Shown here: positions 18,304 to 27,360 of the stretch, in pieces
How positions within the stretch are numbered: the first letter of the stretch is position 1
Layout of the letters: every line of letters begins with the position of its first letter
Origin: Billgrantia antri
GTDB lineage: Bacteria; Pseudomonadota; Gammaproteobacteria; Pseudomonadales; Halomonadaceae
Length of the DNA: 64,000 nucleotides
Direction: 5' to 3'
Assembly (NCBI RefSeq): GCF_019430905.1
Contig: NZ_JAHYCA010000004.1
Coordinates: forward strand, 186,001 to 250,000
The notes under the pieces: model-generated
Seen by the model: only the letters and a program-made list of their open reading frames with translations
Database searches by the model: none
Told to the model about the DNA's origin: nothing
Made by a program: the position numbers and the translations under genes

Positions 18304-19944
18304 ATGAGCGACACCATTGCCAGCAGCAGCGGCCAATTGGCGACTCTGCGCGTTCATGCCGCCGACAATGTGCGCGTTGCCCTCAAGGACCTGCCGGCCG
18401 GCACCCGGGTCGTCGACGACGGTCGCGAGTTGCGGCTGACCGAGCCGGTGCGCCACAAGCACAAGTTCAGCCTCGCAGACCTGGCGACCGGCGATGCCGT
18501 GATCATGTACGGTGTCACCGTGGGGCGAGCGACGTGCCCCATCCCCGCCGGCACCGCCATCAGTGTCGCCAACACCGAGCACAGCACCGCTTCCACCACA
18601 CCGCAGGCCAGGCGTGGCCAGTGGCACGCTCCGGACGTAACGGCCTTTGCCGGCGCCACTTTCGAGGGCTTTCATCGCCCCGACGGCAAGGTCGGCACGG
18701 CCAACGTGTGGCTGGTGGTGCCGCTGGTGTTCTGCGAGAACCGCAACATCGAGGTGCTGCGCCAGTGCGTCGCCGATGCCTTGGGCGAAGACCCCTACCG
18801 CGACTACAAGCGCATGGCCCGCGAGCTGCTGCACGGCAAGCGCGACGAAGCGCGCGAGATCGCAGCCGTCGAACGCCTGTTTCCCAACGTCGATGGCGTC
18901 CGCTTTCTCTCCCATACCCTGGGCTGCGGCGGCACCGACGACGACGCCCAGGCCCTTTGCCAGCTGCTGGCGGGCTACATCTGCCACCCCAACGTGGCCG
19001 GCGCCACGGTACTCAGCCTGGGCTGCCAGAAGGCGCAGATCGAGATGCTCAAGGCCGCCGTGGCCGAGCGCGATCCCCAAGGACTGCGCCCGGTCCACTA
19101 CCTGGAGCAACAGGCCAGCACCAGCGAAGAAGCCCTGATTCGCGAGGCCCTGACCACCATCTTCGATGGCTTGGCCGTAGCCGACCGCATCGAGCGCACG
19201 CCTGCCCCGCTATCGGCGCTCACGCTCGGGGTGGAGTGCGGTGGTTCCGACGGCTTCTCGGGGCTTTCGGCCAACCCGCTGGTGGGAGCGGTGGTCGACC
19301 GCCTGGTGGCCTTGGGCGGCAGCGGCATGCTCAGCGAGTTCCCCGAGCTGTGCGGCGTCGAACACGAGCTGATGGTCCGCTGCCGCGACGACAGCGTGGC
19401 CGAGCGCTTCCGCGCCTTGATGGAAGCCTATCAACGGCACGCCGCGCAGGTAGGTGCCGATTTCTCGATGAACCCTTCACCCGGCAACATCCGTGACGGC
19501 TTGATTACCGATGCCATGAAATCCGCCGGGGCGGCCAAGAAAGGCGGCGACAGCCCGGTAGTAGACGTACTCGACTACACCGAACCGCAATCCCGCGCGG
19601 GCCTCAGCCTGCTCTGCACCCCGGGTAACGACGTCGAATCCACCACCGCACTGGCCGGCTCCGGCGCCAACCTGATCCTGTTCACCACGGGACTGGGCAC
19701 GCCCACCGGCAACCCCATCACCCCGGTGCTGAAGATCGCCAGCAACAGCGAACTGGCGGCGCGCATGGCGGACGTCATCGACTTCGATGCCGGGCCGATC
19801 ATTCGCGGCGAGGCGAGCATCGACGAGCTCGCCGAGCGACTGCTGCAGCTCTGCATCGACACCGCCTCGGGCCGCTACCGGCCCCACGCGGTGCGCCTGG
19901 CGCAGTATGATTTCATACCCTGGAAGCGCGGCGTTTCTTTATAG
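18304..19944 (+). CDS. UxaA/GarD-family sugar-acid dehydratase
   Basis: 546 residues, the full two-part form: an N-terminal SAF domain (to ~residue 95) and the altronate/galactarate dehydratase core (from GRATCPIPAGTAISV on). Conserved patches include LGCGGTDDDAQ, GVECGGSDGFSGLSANP, LSEFPELCGVEHEL and FTTGLGTPTGNPITPV. Members are iron-dependent dehydratases that form 2-keto-3-deoxy sugar acids, the substrate type of KduD and the SDR in the same cluster. The exact substrate (altronate, galactarate or another aldonate) cannot be told from sequence. It is the last gene of its operon; a long palindrome follows. Confidence 0.87.
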   Translation: MSDTIASSSGQLATLRVHAADNVRVALKDLPAGTRVVDDGRELRLTEPVRHKHKFSLADLATGDAVIMYGVTVGRATCPIPAGTAISVANTEHSTASTTPQARRGQWHAPDVTAFAGATFEGFHRPDGKVGTANVWLVVPLVFCENRNIEVLRQCVADALGEDPYRDYKRMARELLHGKRDEAREIAAVERLFPNVDGVRFLSHTLGCGGTDDDAQALCQLLAGYICHPNVAGATVLSLGCQKAQIEMLKAAVAERDPQGLRPVHYLEQQASTSEEALIREALTTIFDGLAVADRIERTPAPLSALTLGVECGGSDGFSGLSANPLVGAVVDRLVALGGSGMLSEFPELCGVEHELMVRCRDDSVAERFRALMEAYQRHAAQVGADFSMNPSPGNIRDGLITDAMKSAGAAKKGGDSPVVDVLDYTEPQSRAGLSLLCTPGNDVESTTALAGSGANLILFTTGLGTPTGNPITPVLKIASNSELAARMADVIDFDAGPIIRGEASIDELAERLLQLCIDTASGRYRPHAVRLAQYDFIPWKRGVSL

Positions 19945-20003
19945 GGCGGAATTGAGATAAGGCGGAATCGAGTGATGAAAGCGGAGTTTGGAAGCGCTGA
20001 GCA

Positions 20004-20118
20004 AATTGGCGAGCGAGATGAAGCGCAAGGCGCACGGAGCACAGGAACCGGAGCATATGGGGTATATGTGAGGATTCCGAGCACCGCGCAACGCAGCGAT
20101 TCGCTCGCGCAGGCATTT
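20004..20118. repeat. 115-bp imperfect palindrome between convergent genes
   Basis: The arms are symmetrical about position 20061: AAAT near the left end matches ATTT at the right end. GCGAGCGA (from ~20010) mirrors TCGCTCGC (~20100), the stretch near GCGCAAGGCGC mirrors GCGCAACGCAGC, GGAACC mirrors GGATTCC, and the core ATAT-GGGGT-ATAT forms the loop. It fills the gap between the UxaA-type gene (plus) and the NanR-like gene (minus). The size and organisation resemble dispersed palindromic intergenic repeats. It could fold into a long hairpin in either transcript. Confidence 0.7.
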
Positions 20119-20120
20119 GT

Positions 20121-20837
20121 TTATTCCGAAAGGCGCTTCTTGAGCTTCATATAGGTTCCGTAGTGGCGGTCCAGGTGGCGCCGCATCGCCGCCTCGGCGG
20201 CATCGGGGTCGCCCGACTCGATGGCCGCGACTATCGCCTCGTGGGCCGAGAGTGCCGCCTTGTCCTCGTCCTTCTGCTGCAATACCTGGGCACGACGGTC
20301 GTCGAGCCACTCCGAGAGCGCCACGTGAATGGCATCGAAGACGGGATTGCGGCCAATGCTCGCCAGCACGCCGTGGAAATCGTTGTCCGAGCGCTTGAAG
20401 CGTGCCTCGTCGCCGATGGCGTCCCGGTTGTCGGCCAAGGCATCGCGCAGGCGCTTAAGGTCCTCCTCGCCGGCATGCAGGGCTGCATAGCGCGCCAGCG
20501 ATATCTCGAACATGGCCCGGGCTTCCTGGAAGTACTGCTGGCCATCGGGCTTGGACAGCAACTGGCGGGTAACGCCGGAGAGCCGCGCCATGACCGCCTC
20601 GGCGGTGGGTCGAATCACCCGGGCGCGGGTACCGCTGTTGATGGCGATCAGCCCGAGCTGCTGCAGGTGGAAGAGCGCCTCGCGTACCGCCGGGCGGCCG
20701 ACGCCGAACTGCTCCATCAGTTCCCGCTCCGAGGGCAGTTGATCGTTCTCCTTCAGCCGGCCTTCGAGAATCTCCGCCTCGAGCTGTTCGGCCACCTGCT
20801 CGGACAGCGTCTTGCGCTCCACCTTGTATCGACTCAT
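20121..20837 (-). CDS. NanR-like GntR/FCD transcriptional regulator
   Basis: 238 residues from the ATG at 20837 (AGGAG 9 nt upstream). An N-terminal winged helix-turn-helix (LPSERELMEQFGVGRPAVRE, about 34-54) is followed by an FCD ligand-binding domain with metal-binding His/Asp residues (FKRSDNDFHGVLA, then HEAIVAAI and RRHLDRH). The HTH and the following GTRARVIRPTAEAVM resemble E. coli NanR closely. No sialic-acid catabolic genes are in the window, so it more likely senses a sugar acid handled by the neighbouring genes. It is the last gene downstream of dctPQM and the Ldh2-type gene. Confidence 0.88.
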   Translation of the reverse strand: MSRYKVERKTLSEQVAEQLEAEILEGRLKENDQLPSERELMEQFGVGRPAVREALFHLQQLGLIAINSGTRARVIRPTAEAVMARLSGVTRQLLSKPDGQQYFQEARAMFEISLARYAALHAGEEDLKRLRDALADNRDAIGDEARFKRSDNDFHGVLASIGRNPVFDAIHVALSEWLDDRRAQVLQQKDEDKAALSAHEAIVAAIESGDPDAAEAAMRRHLDRHYGTYMKLKKRLSE

Positions 20838-20918
20838 GCAATGCAACTCCTGGCCAGCCAATCCGGGCCCTCACGGCCCCGCCCTTATGGTACTGCATCC
20901 TCAGCGCCGAACGGGACG

Positions 20919-21989
20919 CTAAATCAGCGCAGGGATCGAGAGCCGCTCGGCCAGCTCGGCATACGCCGCCACGTTGGCCGGGTCGAGTGGAATACCCTCC
21001 TTGTCGCGGTGCGCCTGGCAGCGCCACTCGCGATCGCCGGGCGCCAGCACTTCTTCACCCTCCAAGGCGGGCTGCGTGCGTAGATCCTCAAGGTAATCCA
21101 GCATGCCGCGATCAAAGATCTCGCGCTCGACGAAGGCATCGGGGCGCATGACCAGAAAAAAATGCCCGACACCGCGCGGCGTACTCATGTCATCGCCACT
21201 CATCGGCAGCAGGCGAAAGCCATGCACCATTCCCGTCAGGGTGGCGCTGAGCACTTCGGCCATGCCGGCGAGCCCTGCCCCCTTGAAGCCGAAGTCGGCA
21301 CCACCCAGCGGCAGCAGCGAAGCGGCACGGGAGGCATCGGTCGTGAGCCGGCCCGCCGCGTCGACGACCACGTTGGGCGGCAGCTCGCGTCCGATGGCGG
21401 CGTACTGCTGCACGCGATTCCAGGGAATGGCACTGGTCGCCATGTCGAGCAGGTAAGGAGGCTGGTCGGGCACCGGCGCGGCAAAGGCGATGGGATTGGT
21501 GCCGTGGAACGGGCCCTGCCCGTGGTGCAGGCTGACCAGGGCGTCGGCGGTGCAGGTCGCGAGCCCCACATAGCCGCGCCGGGCAGCCGCCAGGGCGTAG
21601 CAGCCCGCCGCCCCGAAGTGTGAGGAGCGCCCCACGGCCACCGCACCGATGCCGACCTCGTCGGCCAGGGCGATGGCGTGATCGATAGCGACATAGCCGG
21701 CCCGGTGGCCGAAGCCATCGCCGGCATCGAGATAGCCGGTTCCCGCCAGACGCCGGGTGAAGCGCATGTCCGCCTGCGGCCTGATGCGCCCGCCTTGCAC
21801 GGCATTGACGTAGTGCGGCAGCAGGCGCAGGCCATGGCTGTCGGTGCCCATGCGCGAGGCGGTCACCAGCGCATCGGCAACCGCCTCGCACGTGGCACCG
21901 TCCACCTCGCAGCGAGCCAGGGCTTGGCGCATGAAGGTAGACAGGGCTTCGGCCGAAACCCGGGCGGCGGGCTCGTAAGTGCGGGACAT
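20919..21989 (-). CDS. Ldh2/malate-L-lactate dehydrogenase-type oxidoreductase
   Basis: 356 residues, GAGGAG upstream of the ATG. The family (DlgD, ComC, YbiC, AllD) uses NAD(P) with a fold unrelated to classical lactate dehydrogenase. Seen: catalytic-type SRMGTDSHGLRLLPHYV, SSHFGAAGCYAL, GTNPIAFAAPVP and DMATSAIPWNRV. Substrates in the family include 2,3-diketo-L-gulonate, ureidoglycolate, malate and pyrroline-carboxylates. Its place directly after TRAP genes of a sugar-acid island favours a 2-hydroxy or 2-keto sugar acid. It is 21 nt after dctM and probably co-transcribed. Confidence 0.87.
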   Translation of the reverse strand: MSRTYEPAARVSAEALSTFMRQALARCEVDGATCEAVADALVTASRMGTDSHGLRLLPHYVNAVQGGRIRPQADMRFTRRLAGTGYLDAGDGFGHRAGYVAIDHAIALADEVGIGAVAVGRSSHFGAAGCYALAAARRGYVGLATCTADALVSLHHGQGPFHGTNPIAFAAPVPDQPPYLLDMATSAIPWNRVQQYAAIGRELPPNVVVDAAGRLTTDASRAASLLPLGGADFGFKGAGLAGMAEVLSATLTGMVHGFRLLPMSGDDMSTPRGVGHFFLVMRPDAFVEREIFDRGMLDYLEDLRTQPALEGEEVLAPGDREWRCQAHRDKEGIPLDPANVAAYAELAERLSIPALI

Positions 21990-22010
21990 CGGGTCTCCTC
22001 AGCAAGCGAA

Positions 22011-23417
22011 TCAGCGATAGAAGAGTGTCGGTAGCCACATGGAAATGGCCGGTATGAAGGTGACCAACAGCAGCGCCAGCACCAACGGCACCAGGAACGG
22101 CAGCGTGCCGCGCATGCATTTCTCGAAGGAGATGTTAGAAACCCGAGAAAGCACGTAGAGCACCATGCCCACCGGCGGCGTCAGCAGACCGATCATCAGG
22201 TTGAGCACCATGATGACGCCGAAGTGCACCGGATCGACCCCGGCGGCGACCGCCAGCGGCAGCAGCACCGGCACCAGGATGGTGATGGCGGCGATGGTCT
22301 CCATGAAGCAGCCGACCACGAGGAGGACCAGGTTGGCGAACAACAGCACGGCAAACTGGCTGTCCGAGAATGGCCCCATCAGCGCCACCACGTGCTGGGT
22401 CACCTGATTGCTGGTCAGAATCCAGGCAAAGATTGAGGCACCGGCAACGATGAACAGGATGATCGCGGTGGTCTCGATGGTCTCCATGCTGACCTTCAGC
22501 AGACGTCGCCAGGTCAGGGTACGGTAGACCACGGTACCCAGCAGCAAGGCATAGATCACCGCCGCAATGGCTGCCTCGGTGGGAGTAAAGGCCCCGGTGA
22601 TGATTCCTCCGACGATGATCACCGGCGTCATCAGCGAGAGGAACGCGCGCTTGGCGGCAACCCCCAGGAAACCCAGCGAGAAGCTGGCATCCCGCGGGTA
22701 GCCGCGGCGGCGAGCAAGCCAGGTGATCATCACCATCAGGACTACCCCCATCAGCAGCCCGGGAATCAGACCGGCAGCGAACAGCTGACCCACCGAGGTG
22801 GAAGCCATCACGCCATAGATCACCATCGGCAGGCTCGGTGGAATGATCGGTCCGATAGTCGACGAGGCCGCGGTGATACCGACCGCGAACTCCTGATCAT
22901 AGCCGGCGTCGCGCATGGCCTTGATCTCGATGGTACCTAGCCCGCCGGCATCGGCCACCGCCGCTCCCGACATGCCGGAGAACACGATACTGGCACCGAC
23001 GTTGACGTGGCCGAGACCGCCGCGCATCCAGCCCATCAACGCCTTGGCAAAATCGAAGATGCGGGTGGTGATACCACCGTTATTCATCAGGTTGCCCGCC
23101 AGGATGAAGAACGGAATCGCCAGCAGCGGAAAGCTGTCGACTCCGTTGATCATGCGATGGGCGACGACCACATCGGGCACCCGCCCGGTGAGGTAGACAT
23201 ACATCAGGCAGGAACCGGCCAGGGCGATGGCGATGGGGATCCCCAGCAGCAGCATGGTAAAGAGGCTGGCGAAGAGAAAGCCGAGGTAATATCCCTGCAG
23301 GGCCAGAAACAGGCACAGCCCAACGGCAGTCGCGGCAATGATCGGTGGAACCAGCGGGCCGCGTCGGCTGGGGGTCATGGGCGCACTCCGGGACGTGTCA
23401 TCGTGATAGCGGGTCAT
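22011..23417 (-). CDS. dctM: TRAP transporter large permease DctM/SiaM-type
   Basis: About 468 residues with 12 or more membrane segments. It is the sodium- or proton-coupled channel of a TRAP transporter for organic acids in the inner membrane. Diagnostic stretches: FTMLLLGIPIAIALAG, FPLLAIPFFILAGNLMNNGG, GMSGAAVADAGGLG, TAASSTIGPIIPPSLPMVIYG and LLTPPVGMVLYVLS. The ATG at 23417 overlaps the dctQ stop (ATGA), but an internal ATG at 23378 has a better GGAG, so the true start may be 13 codons later. Confidence 0.93.
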   Translation of the reverse strand: MTRYHDDTSRSAPMTPSRRGPLVPPIIAATAVGLCLFLALQGYYLGFLFASLFTMLLLGIPIAIALAGSCLMYVYLTGRVPDVVVAHRMINGVDSFPLLAIPFFILAGNLMNNGGITTRIFDFAKALMGWMRGGLGHVNVGASIVFSGMSGAAVADAGGLGTIEIKAMRDAGYDQEFAVGITAASSTIGPIIPPSLPMVIYGVMASTSVGQLFAAGLIPGLLMGVVLMVMITWLARRRGYPRDASFSLGFLGVAAKRAFLSLMTPVIIVGGIITGAFTPTEAAIAAVIYALLLGTVVYRTLTWRRLLKVSMETIETTAIILFIVAGASIFAWILTSNQVTQHVVALMGPFSDSQFAVLLFANLVLLVVGCFMETIAAITILVPVLLPLAVAAGVDPVHFGVIMVLNLMIGLLTPPVGMVLYVLSRVSNISFEKCMRGTLPFLVPLVLALLLVTFIPAISMWLPTLFYR

Positions 23418-23968
23418 GGTGCGTCGTCATCCGTAAACAGCAGTTCGCTGGTACCCTCTCGCCAGTGGCGCACGGCGACCTGAATGGCACGCAGCAGCAT
23501 CAGCACGAAGCCGGCGAACACCACGTAATAGAGGTAGCTCTTGGGAATATCCACCGACACCATCATGGAGTGGGTACGAGCGGCAAGCTGATAGCTGATC
23601 CAGCAGCCGCCGACGAGAAACACGATGCGGGCCAGATCGACCAGAGTGGCCATGACCCGCCCTGTCGTTCCGGGCAAGTAGCGGTAGAAGAACTCCACCG
23701 CAATGTGCGAATTCTTCCTGACCGCCATGGCGCTGCCCAGAAAGCCCACCATGATCAGGAAATAGCGTGCCATCTCTTCCGTCCAGGCAATGGAATCGCC
23801 CAGCACGTAGCGGCTGAAGAACTGCAAGAAGACGATGACCAGCAGGACCCAGAACAGCGCCAGGGTGATGTAGTCCTCGACGGCATAATCCCGGAACTCG
23901 AAGCTGTCCAGTTCCTCGGCCTCGATCGAGCCCAGCTCCTGCCCAGGCGGGAAATGCTCATCCGACAT
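23414..23968 (-). CDS. dctQ: TRAP transporter small permease DctQ-type
   Basis: 184 residues with an acidic N-terminus of about 35 residues and four membrane helices (from ITLALFWVLLVIVFLQFFSRYVLG on). The motif AWTEEMARYFLIMVGFLGSAMAVR is typical of DctQ. It joins DctM and the binding protein in the TRAP complex. The TAGGAGG before the ATG is a near-perfect ribosome binding site. It lies between dctP (64 nt upstream) and dctM. Confidence 0.92.
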   Translation of the reverse strand: MSDEHFPPGQELGSIEAEELDSFEFRDYAVEDYITLALFWVLLVIVFLQFFSRYVLGDSIAWTEEMARYFLIMVGFLGSAMAVRKNSHIAVEFFYRYLPGTTGRVMATLVDLARIVFLVGGCWISYQLAARTHSMMVSVDIPKSYLYYVVFAGFVLMLLRAIQVAVRHWREGTSELLFTDDDAP

Positions 23969-24032
23969 GACGACCTCCTACGGCCTCCATGCCGCCAGGG
24001 GCATGGAGGCTTCAGCGTTGGCAGACGAGCGC

Positions 24033-25025
24033 TTACTGGCCGAGGGCCTGCAGCCGATCGTAGGTTTCCTGGTCCCAGGTCGCCGCCTCGCCGTTATGGT
24101 GCGGCATGACGGCTTCACGGAACGGCCCGGTATCCACCTCATTGACCGTGGTGCCCTGCTCCTCGAACCAGGCCACCAGATCCTGCTCCTGCTGCTGGAT
24201 GTCCTGGGTGATCTTCTCGCCCGCCTCCTGATAGACCTCACGGAAAATCTCGCGGTCCTCTTCGGAGAGTCGGTTCCACAGCGGGCCGCCGGCAATGGTG
24301 ATCAGCGAATCGGTGATGTGGCCGGTGAGGTTGATATAGTCCTGCACCTCGTGGAATGCCTTGGCCCGAATGGTCGGCAGCGGGTTCTCCTGGGCTTCGA
24401 CCACGCCCTGCTGCAGGGCCAGATAGACCTCGGCGAAGGCGATCGGCGTGGGGTTGGCGCCCACCGCCTCGGGAAACATCATGTACATCGGTGCGTTGGG
24501 CACACGAATCTTGAGCCCCTCCATGTCCGCCGGCTCGTTGATCGGCTTGTTCGAGGTGGTATGGCGGCGACCGTAGTAGTTCATCGCCAGCGGTACGTTG
24601 CCGGTCTCGTCCTGGTAGCCCTGGGCTATCTCCTTGAACAGGTCGCTGTCGGCGTAGGTCTGCCAGTGGTCGAAGTCACGGAACATGTAGGGCGCCCCGG
24701 CAATGCCGATGGGGCCGTAGAAGCGGCCGGCGAACTGGTTACCGGTATAAATCAGATCGACGGTACCCAGGCCCAGCCCTTCGTTGATGTCGGCCTCCTT
24801 GCCCAGCGAGGAGGCAGGGTGCACCTCGATGGTGTAGCGCCCTTCGGTGCGTGCTTCGATCTCGTCCGCCGCCCATAGAGCCCATTCATGATAGGGCTCG
24901 GATGTCTCGTAGACGTGAGCGAAGGTAAGAGACTCGGCAGCTGCGACACCGGCGGCGCTCATTCCCGTCACCAGCAGCGTGGTCGACAGCCAGCGATTCC
25001 GCTGGCGGTTGCTCTGCTTGACCAT
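24033..25025 (-). CDS. dctP: TRAP transporter periplasmic substrate-binding protein DctP-type
   Basis: 330 residues from the ATG at 25025 (GGGAG 9 nt upstream). A signal peptide ends near VAAAES (residue ~30). The DctP fold follows: FAHVYETSEPYHEWALWAAD, TEGRYTIEVHPASSLG, then the specificity-determining Arg in MEGLKIRVPNAPMY and the conserved PLPTIRAKAFHEVQDYINLTGH. It binds a carboxylate-containing ligand through that Arg; a sugar acid is inferred from the neighbours. A motif shared with other operons in the island lies 70-83 nt upstream of the start. Confidence 0.93.
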   Translation of the reverse strand: MVKQSNRQRNRWLSTTLLVTGMSAAGVAAAESLTFAHVYETSEPYHEWALWAADEIEARTEGRYTIEVHPASSLGKEADINEGLGLGTVDLIYTGNQFAGRFYGPIGIAGAPYMFRDFDHWQTYADSDLFKEIAQGYQDETGNVPLAMNYYGRRHTTSNKPINEPADMEGLKIRVPNAPMYMMFPEAVGANPTPIAFAEVYLALQQGVVEAQENPLPTIRAKAFHEVQDYINLTGHITDSLITIAGGPLWNRLSEEDREIFREVYQEAGEKITQDIQQQEQDLVAWFEEQGTTVNEVDTGPFREAVMPHHNGEAATWDQETYDRLQALGQ

Positions 25026-25088
25026 CTTGTTGTTCTCCCTCGTGAGCGGTGCCTTCAACGGCGGTTGCCGCCTACGGCGGATGGATTG

Positions 25089-25108
25089 TTGTATACGTGT
25101 CATACCAT
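25089..25108. promoter_or_regulatory. Candidate operator upstream of dctP
   Basis: TTGTATACGTGTCATACCAT contains the GTCATACCA core that also occurs at 16545-16557, plus a second TATAC half. It lies 64-83 nt before the dctP start and directly after the end of the kinase gene, so it would mark a separate promoter for dctPQM. The likely ligand is the NanR-like regulator encoded at the end of this operon; that is inference. Confidence 0.45.
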
Positions 25109-25153
25109 CATAAGGAAACCTAGTTCCTCGCTTCGCGTGCTGCAACCGAGAGG

Positions 25154-26338
25154 TCAGGCTTTCGACGAATGTCTAATGCCGGCAAGCAACGTGACGAGCA
25201 GATCCTCAGGACCGAAGCCCCCCGCCTTGGTCATGACCGGCCGACCGGCATCGCCGTTGACGTGGCCCAGCGGCACACCCGGGCACCACTCTCCTGCAAG
25301 CTCGATGTACTCGCCGCCGAGTCGCTCCAGCACGGCCAAGGCGATATCGCCTCCGCAGAGGAACAGCAGGACGCCCCGCTCTTTCCCGCCCGCCGCGGCG
25401 ACAGCATTCGCCATGCCCGCCGCGACCGCCTCGGCATTCGCCGCCCGATCCGCGAGCACTCCCGGAACGATGATGCACTCGCCGCGGTCATCAGCGTCGC
25501 TTACCGGGCCGAAGGCAGGCCGGCAGGGAACCTCGGGGAACGCCGCGCGCAACATTTCGAGCTGGCGGCAGCTACGAGGTGACCGCGAACCCACCGCGAA
25601 CAACGTACGTACCGGCTCGGGCAGCGCGAACGTCCGCGACGCTGTCGCCGTGTACCGGGTCAGCGCCATGCTCCGAGCCAATGCCTGAGTCAGGCCTGCC
25701 GCACAGACCGGCAGCCACTCGCCAGGCGCTTCGAGAAGCTGCTCGGCAAGGAGCATCAATGTTGCGTCGTTCGTGGCATCGACGACGCAATCCGTCACCG
25801 TTAGAGGCCGACCCGCCTCGACAACGTGACGCACCAGCGAAACGCCATCCACGGCAAAGCCGCGGTCCAGCGGCCCTGTCAACGGTGGCGACAAGGCATC
25901 CCGGGCGTAGGCGGTCGCAGAAAGCGGCTCTCCCTCGACCCACACTTCGCCCCCCTGCACGCAGCGGCCCTGGCTCGGTACCGCCGGGCACACCAGCAAG
26001 CGCCGGCCGGTGAGGCGACGCAGGGCAAGAGATTCCGCTACCACCTGCCCACGCAGCGTGGAATCCACCTTCTTGATCAGCAGCCGTGGGCGCAGCTCGA
26101 GCAGCCGCTCGGCGGCCTCCTCGACCCGTCGGGCGGCAGCGTCACGACCGAGATGCCGCGACCCGGTATTGACTGCCATCACCCGTGACGGCCCTCCGCT
26201 CGCCGACAGAGCGGCCCCAAGTCCCTCCAGCGTCACCGCCACCCGCGCGGTCATGCCGCGCTCGGCGAACGGCGCGGCGGTGTCGAGCGCCCCGGTGAGG
26301 TCGTCGGCAACGATGGCAATGTCAGAGCCTGCGATCAC
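25154..26338 (-). CDS. DUF1537 four-carbon acid sugar kinase (D-threonate/D-erythronate kinase type)
   Basis: 394 residues from a GTG at 26338 that overlaps the pdxA2 stop (GTGA). DUF1537 proteins are ATP-dependent kinases of C4 sugar acids. Seen: N-terminal IVADDLTGALDTAAPFA, KKVDSTLRGQVVAE, and the C-terminal nucleotide part with FLCGGDIALAVLERLGGE. Pairing with a PdxA2 gene is the known signature of D-threonate or D-erythronate use, in which the 4-phosphate is oxidatively decarboxylated to dihydroxyacetone phosphate. The kinase/PdxA2 pair overlaps at the codon level here. Which epimer is used is not readable from sequence. Confidence 0.88.
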   Translation of the reverse strand: MIAGSDIAIVADDLTGALDTAAPFAERGMTARVAVTLEGLGAALSASGGPSRVMAVNTGSRHLGRDAAARRVEEAAERLLELRPRLLIKKVDSTLRGQVVAESLALRRLTGRRLLVCPAVPSQGRCVQGGEVWVEGEPLSATAYARDALSPPLTGPLDRGFAVDGVSLVRHVVEAGRPLTVTDCVVDATNDATLMLLAEQLLEAPGEWLPVCAAGLTQALARSMALTRYTATASRTFALPEPVRTLFAVGSRSPRSCRQLEMLRAAFPEVPCRPAFGPVSDADDRGECIIVPGVLADRAANAEAVAAGMANAVAAAGGKERGVLLFLCGGDIALAVLERLGGEYIELAGEWCPGVPLGHVNGDAGRPVMTKAGGFGPEDLLVTLLAGIRHSSKA

Positions 26339-27360
26339 GCGACAGCGCCCTGCTTTGCCAGGCGACGCGCATAGGCGATGGCCGCGCCCAGGTTGGTGGC
26401 ATCCGCCTTGCCCTGCCAGGCAATGTCGAAGGCCGTACCGTGATCCACCGAAGTACGCCGGATCGGCAGTCCCAGGCTGACGTTGACCGTGGTATCGAAG
26501 GCGATCAGCTTCACCGGGATGTGGCCCTGATCGTGATACTGCGCCACCACCAGGTCGAACTCGCCGCGAGAGGCACGGTAGAACACCGTGTCGGCCGAGA
26601 TCGGACCATGCACGTCGAAACCCCGCTCGCGCAGCGCACGCACGGCCGGCGCGATGATCCGATCGTCCTCGTCACCGAAAATGCCTCCCTCGCCGCAATG
26701 GGGGTTGAGGCCGGCCACGACGATGCGCGGCGATGCGATGCCCATGGCCACCAGATGCTCGTGGCCCACCTCCACAGTAGCGGCAATGCGCTCCGGCGTG
26801 ACCCGCTCGATCGCCTCGCGCAGCGACACGTGAGTGGACACGTGCAGCGTCGAGAGCCGCTCCGAGGCCAGCAGCATGAACGAGGACGGCGCCCCCGTAA
26901 GCGCCGCCAGCATGCCAGTGTGGCCATCGTAGTAGTGCCCCGCCTCGTGCAGCGCCGCCTTGTTCAACGGCGCGGTGACAATCACCTTCGCTTGTCCCGC
27001 CTGCACCAGCGCCACCGCGCGCTCGACGCAGCGAAAGGCCAGGTCGCCGGCAGCGGCGCCGATACGGCCATCGGCTATCGATTGCCTCTCTGCCACGCTC
27101 ACCTCGGCCACCGCCACGCGGCCATCACCGGGTACGGCCTGCTCCAGCGGAACGAAGTCTGGCGCCGCATCGATCAGGCCAGCGGCACGGCGATAGATCG
27201 CGAGGTCGCCGACCAGCAGCACCCCGTCTCGCTCGGCGGTCGACATGCCCGCCACGGCCTGACAGATGATTTCCGGCCCGATGCCTGCGGGGTCGCCCAT
27301 GGTAATGGCGAGATCAAACTCGCGGCGTGCCGCGGCTTGCGACGTTGACGTCTCCCTCAT
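26335..27360 (-). CDS. pdxA2: PdxA2-type 4-phosphate sugar-acid dehydrogenase
   Basis: 341 residues from the ATG at 27360, overlapping the SDR stop (ATGA). It resembles PdxA (4-hydroxythreonine-4-phosphate dehydrogenase): ITMGDPAGIGPEII, TAPLNKAALHEAGH, VAQYHDQGHIPVKLIAFD with metal-binding His and Asp, and TSVDHGTAFDIAWQGKA. The neighbourhood with a DUF1537 kinase assigns it to the PdxA2 branch that oxidises D-threonate or D-erythronate 4-phosphate, rather than to vitamin B6 synthesis. NAD-dependent and metal-dependent in the family. Confidence 0.9.
   Translation of the reverse strand: MRETSTSQAAARREFDLAITMGDPAGIGPEIICQAVAGMSTAERDGVLLVGDLAIYRRAAGLIDAAPDFVPLEQAVPGDGRVAVAEVSVAERQSIADGRIGAAAGDLAFRCVERAVALVQAGQAKVIVTAPLNKAALHEAGHYYDGHTGMLAALTGAPSSFMLLASERLSTLHVSTHVSLREAIERVTPERIAATVEVGHEHLVAMGIASPRIVVAGLNPHCGEGGIFGDEDDRIIAPAVRALRERGFDVHGPISADTVFYRASRGEFDLVVAQYHDQGHIPVKLIAFDTTVNVSLGLPIRRTSVDHGTAFDIAWQGKADATNLGAAIAYARRLAKQGAVA

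Noticed and set aside
20121..20837. Sialic acid catabolism suggested by the NanR-like regulator
   Set aside because: No nanA/E/K or sialic-acid-specific genes are present; the neighbours are sugar-acid enzymes. The pse genes in the window are biosynthetic and over 35 kb away.
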